This document shows positions 5,970-6,143 of a DNA stretch of 6,143 nt, piece after piece. Numbering within the stretch: position 1 is the stretch's first letter; each line of letters opens with the position of its first letter. The stretch covers positions 1 to 6,143 of the forward strand of contig JAJZPP010000045.1 in NCBI GenBank assembly GCA_021811115.1, read 5' to 3'. The notes beneath the pieces were generated by a model that saw nothing but the letters and a program-made list of their open reading frames with translations, was not told the origin of the DNA and ran no database searches. This DNA comes from a bacterium (GTDB lineage Bacteria; Chlamydiota; Chlamydiia; Chlamydiales; FEN-1388). A program made the translations under genes and the position numbers.

Positions 5970-6143
5970 CACAGAGATCACAGAGGACACAGAGAAAGAG
6001 CAAAATTTTTTGAGAATAGTGATCATTCCTCGGAACTGGTCGATCCTCATGGAGCAGCTCAGAAAACGTTTCAGACCACTTTTCAGGTTACCCCTCTCAC
6101 GCAAAGAATTCATGATATGAAGGATTTGCTCTTTCTCTGTGTC
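5970..6143. mobile_element. Inverted-repeat element with 9-bp-period CACAGAG ends (right side cut by window end)
   Basis: CACAGAG occurs at 5970-5976, 5979-5985 and 5988-5994, an exact period of nine. The 19 nt at 5986-6004 (GACACAGAGAAAGAGCAAA) recur as an exact reverse complement at 6125-6143, the last bases of the window. If symmetrical, the element continues to the right with two more CTCTGTG units. The 120 nt between the arms hold no recognisable gene. This is the architecture of a small non-autonomous element or of two repeats in opposite orientation; no transposase or target duplication is visible. The unit resembles the CTCTGCG array upstream of carA. Confidence 0.6.

Larger units (their letters stand above)
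5771..6143. other. Non-coding region downstream of hypA
   Basis: No supported gene is present in these 373 bp on either strand. It holds two hairpins (5822-5867 and 5877-5902), an AT-rich stretch (5955-5968) and an inverted-repeat element starting at about 5970. No stem followed by a run of T is seen, so the end of the hydrogenase transcript is not marked by a classical intrinsic terminator. Confidence 0.6.

Noticed and set aside
6049..6120. 23-codon open frame starting MEQLRKRF inside the right-hand element
   Set aside because: Too short, with no good ribosome-binding site and no recognisable similarity.

Overview
The window carries an almost complete operon for a cytosolic group 3b [NiFe] hydrogenase (the NAD(P)-linked 'sulfhydrogenase' type). 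It is flanked on the left by the 5' end of a divergently transcribed carA gene and on the right by a non-coding stretch ending in an inverted-repeat element. The organism is bacterial. The carA product, the CGICPVAY form of the large-subunit L1 motif and the short CTCTGYG-type repeats all fit an environmental bacterium of mid GC content, but I cannot name the phylum from these data alone.

Layout. (1) Positions 1-460, minus strand: the N-terminal 153 codons of carA, running off the left edge. (2) Positions 461-827: divergent intergenic region. It has a degenerate 9-bp-period CTCTGCG repeat just upstream of carA, an FNR/CRP-like half-match and a few short palindromes, but no convincing promoter. 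(3) Positions 828-4906, plus strand: hydB, hydG, hydD and hydA (beta, gamma, delta and alpha subunits). Spacing is tight: a 4-nt overlap, a 5-nt gap and an 11-nt overlap with the starts chosen here. (4) Positions 4899-5552: the large-subunit maturation endopeptidase, overlapping hydA by 8 nt. (5) Positions 5507-5770: a HypA-like nickel chaperone of only 87 residues without a zinc domain. (6) Positions 5771-6143: no gene. There are two hairpins, then a 9-bp-period CACAGAG repeat whose 19-nt arm is repeated exactly in inverted orientation at the very end of the window.

How the genes work together. HydA (Ni-Fe site) and HydD (iron-sulfur small subunit) form the H2-activating half. HydB (two 4Fe-4S clusters) and HydG (FAD, NAD(P) and 2Fe-2S) form the half that exchanges electrons with pyridine nucleotide. 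The HypA-like protein would help load nickel. The endopeptidase would then remove the nine-residue tail after the DPCxxCxxH motif of HydA. HypB, HypC, HypD, HypE and HypF are not in the window and must be encoded elsewhere.

Most unusual feature. A 161-bp, nearly perfect palindrome (4908-5068) sits between the stop codon of hydA and the conserved core of the protease gene. It is open in the protease reading frame. It therefore either adds about 50 residues to the N-terminus, as palindromic elements inserted into genes do in Rickettsia, or forms a large mRNA hairpin that carries its own ribosome-binding site and TTG start for the protease.
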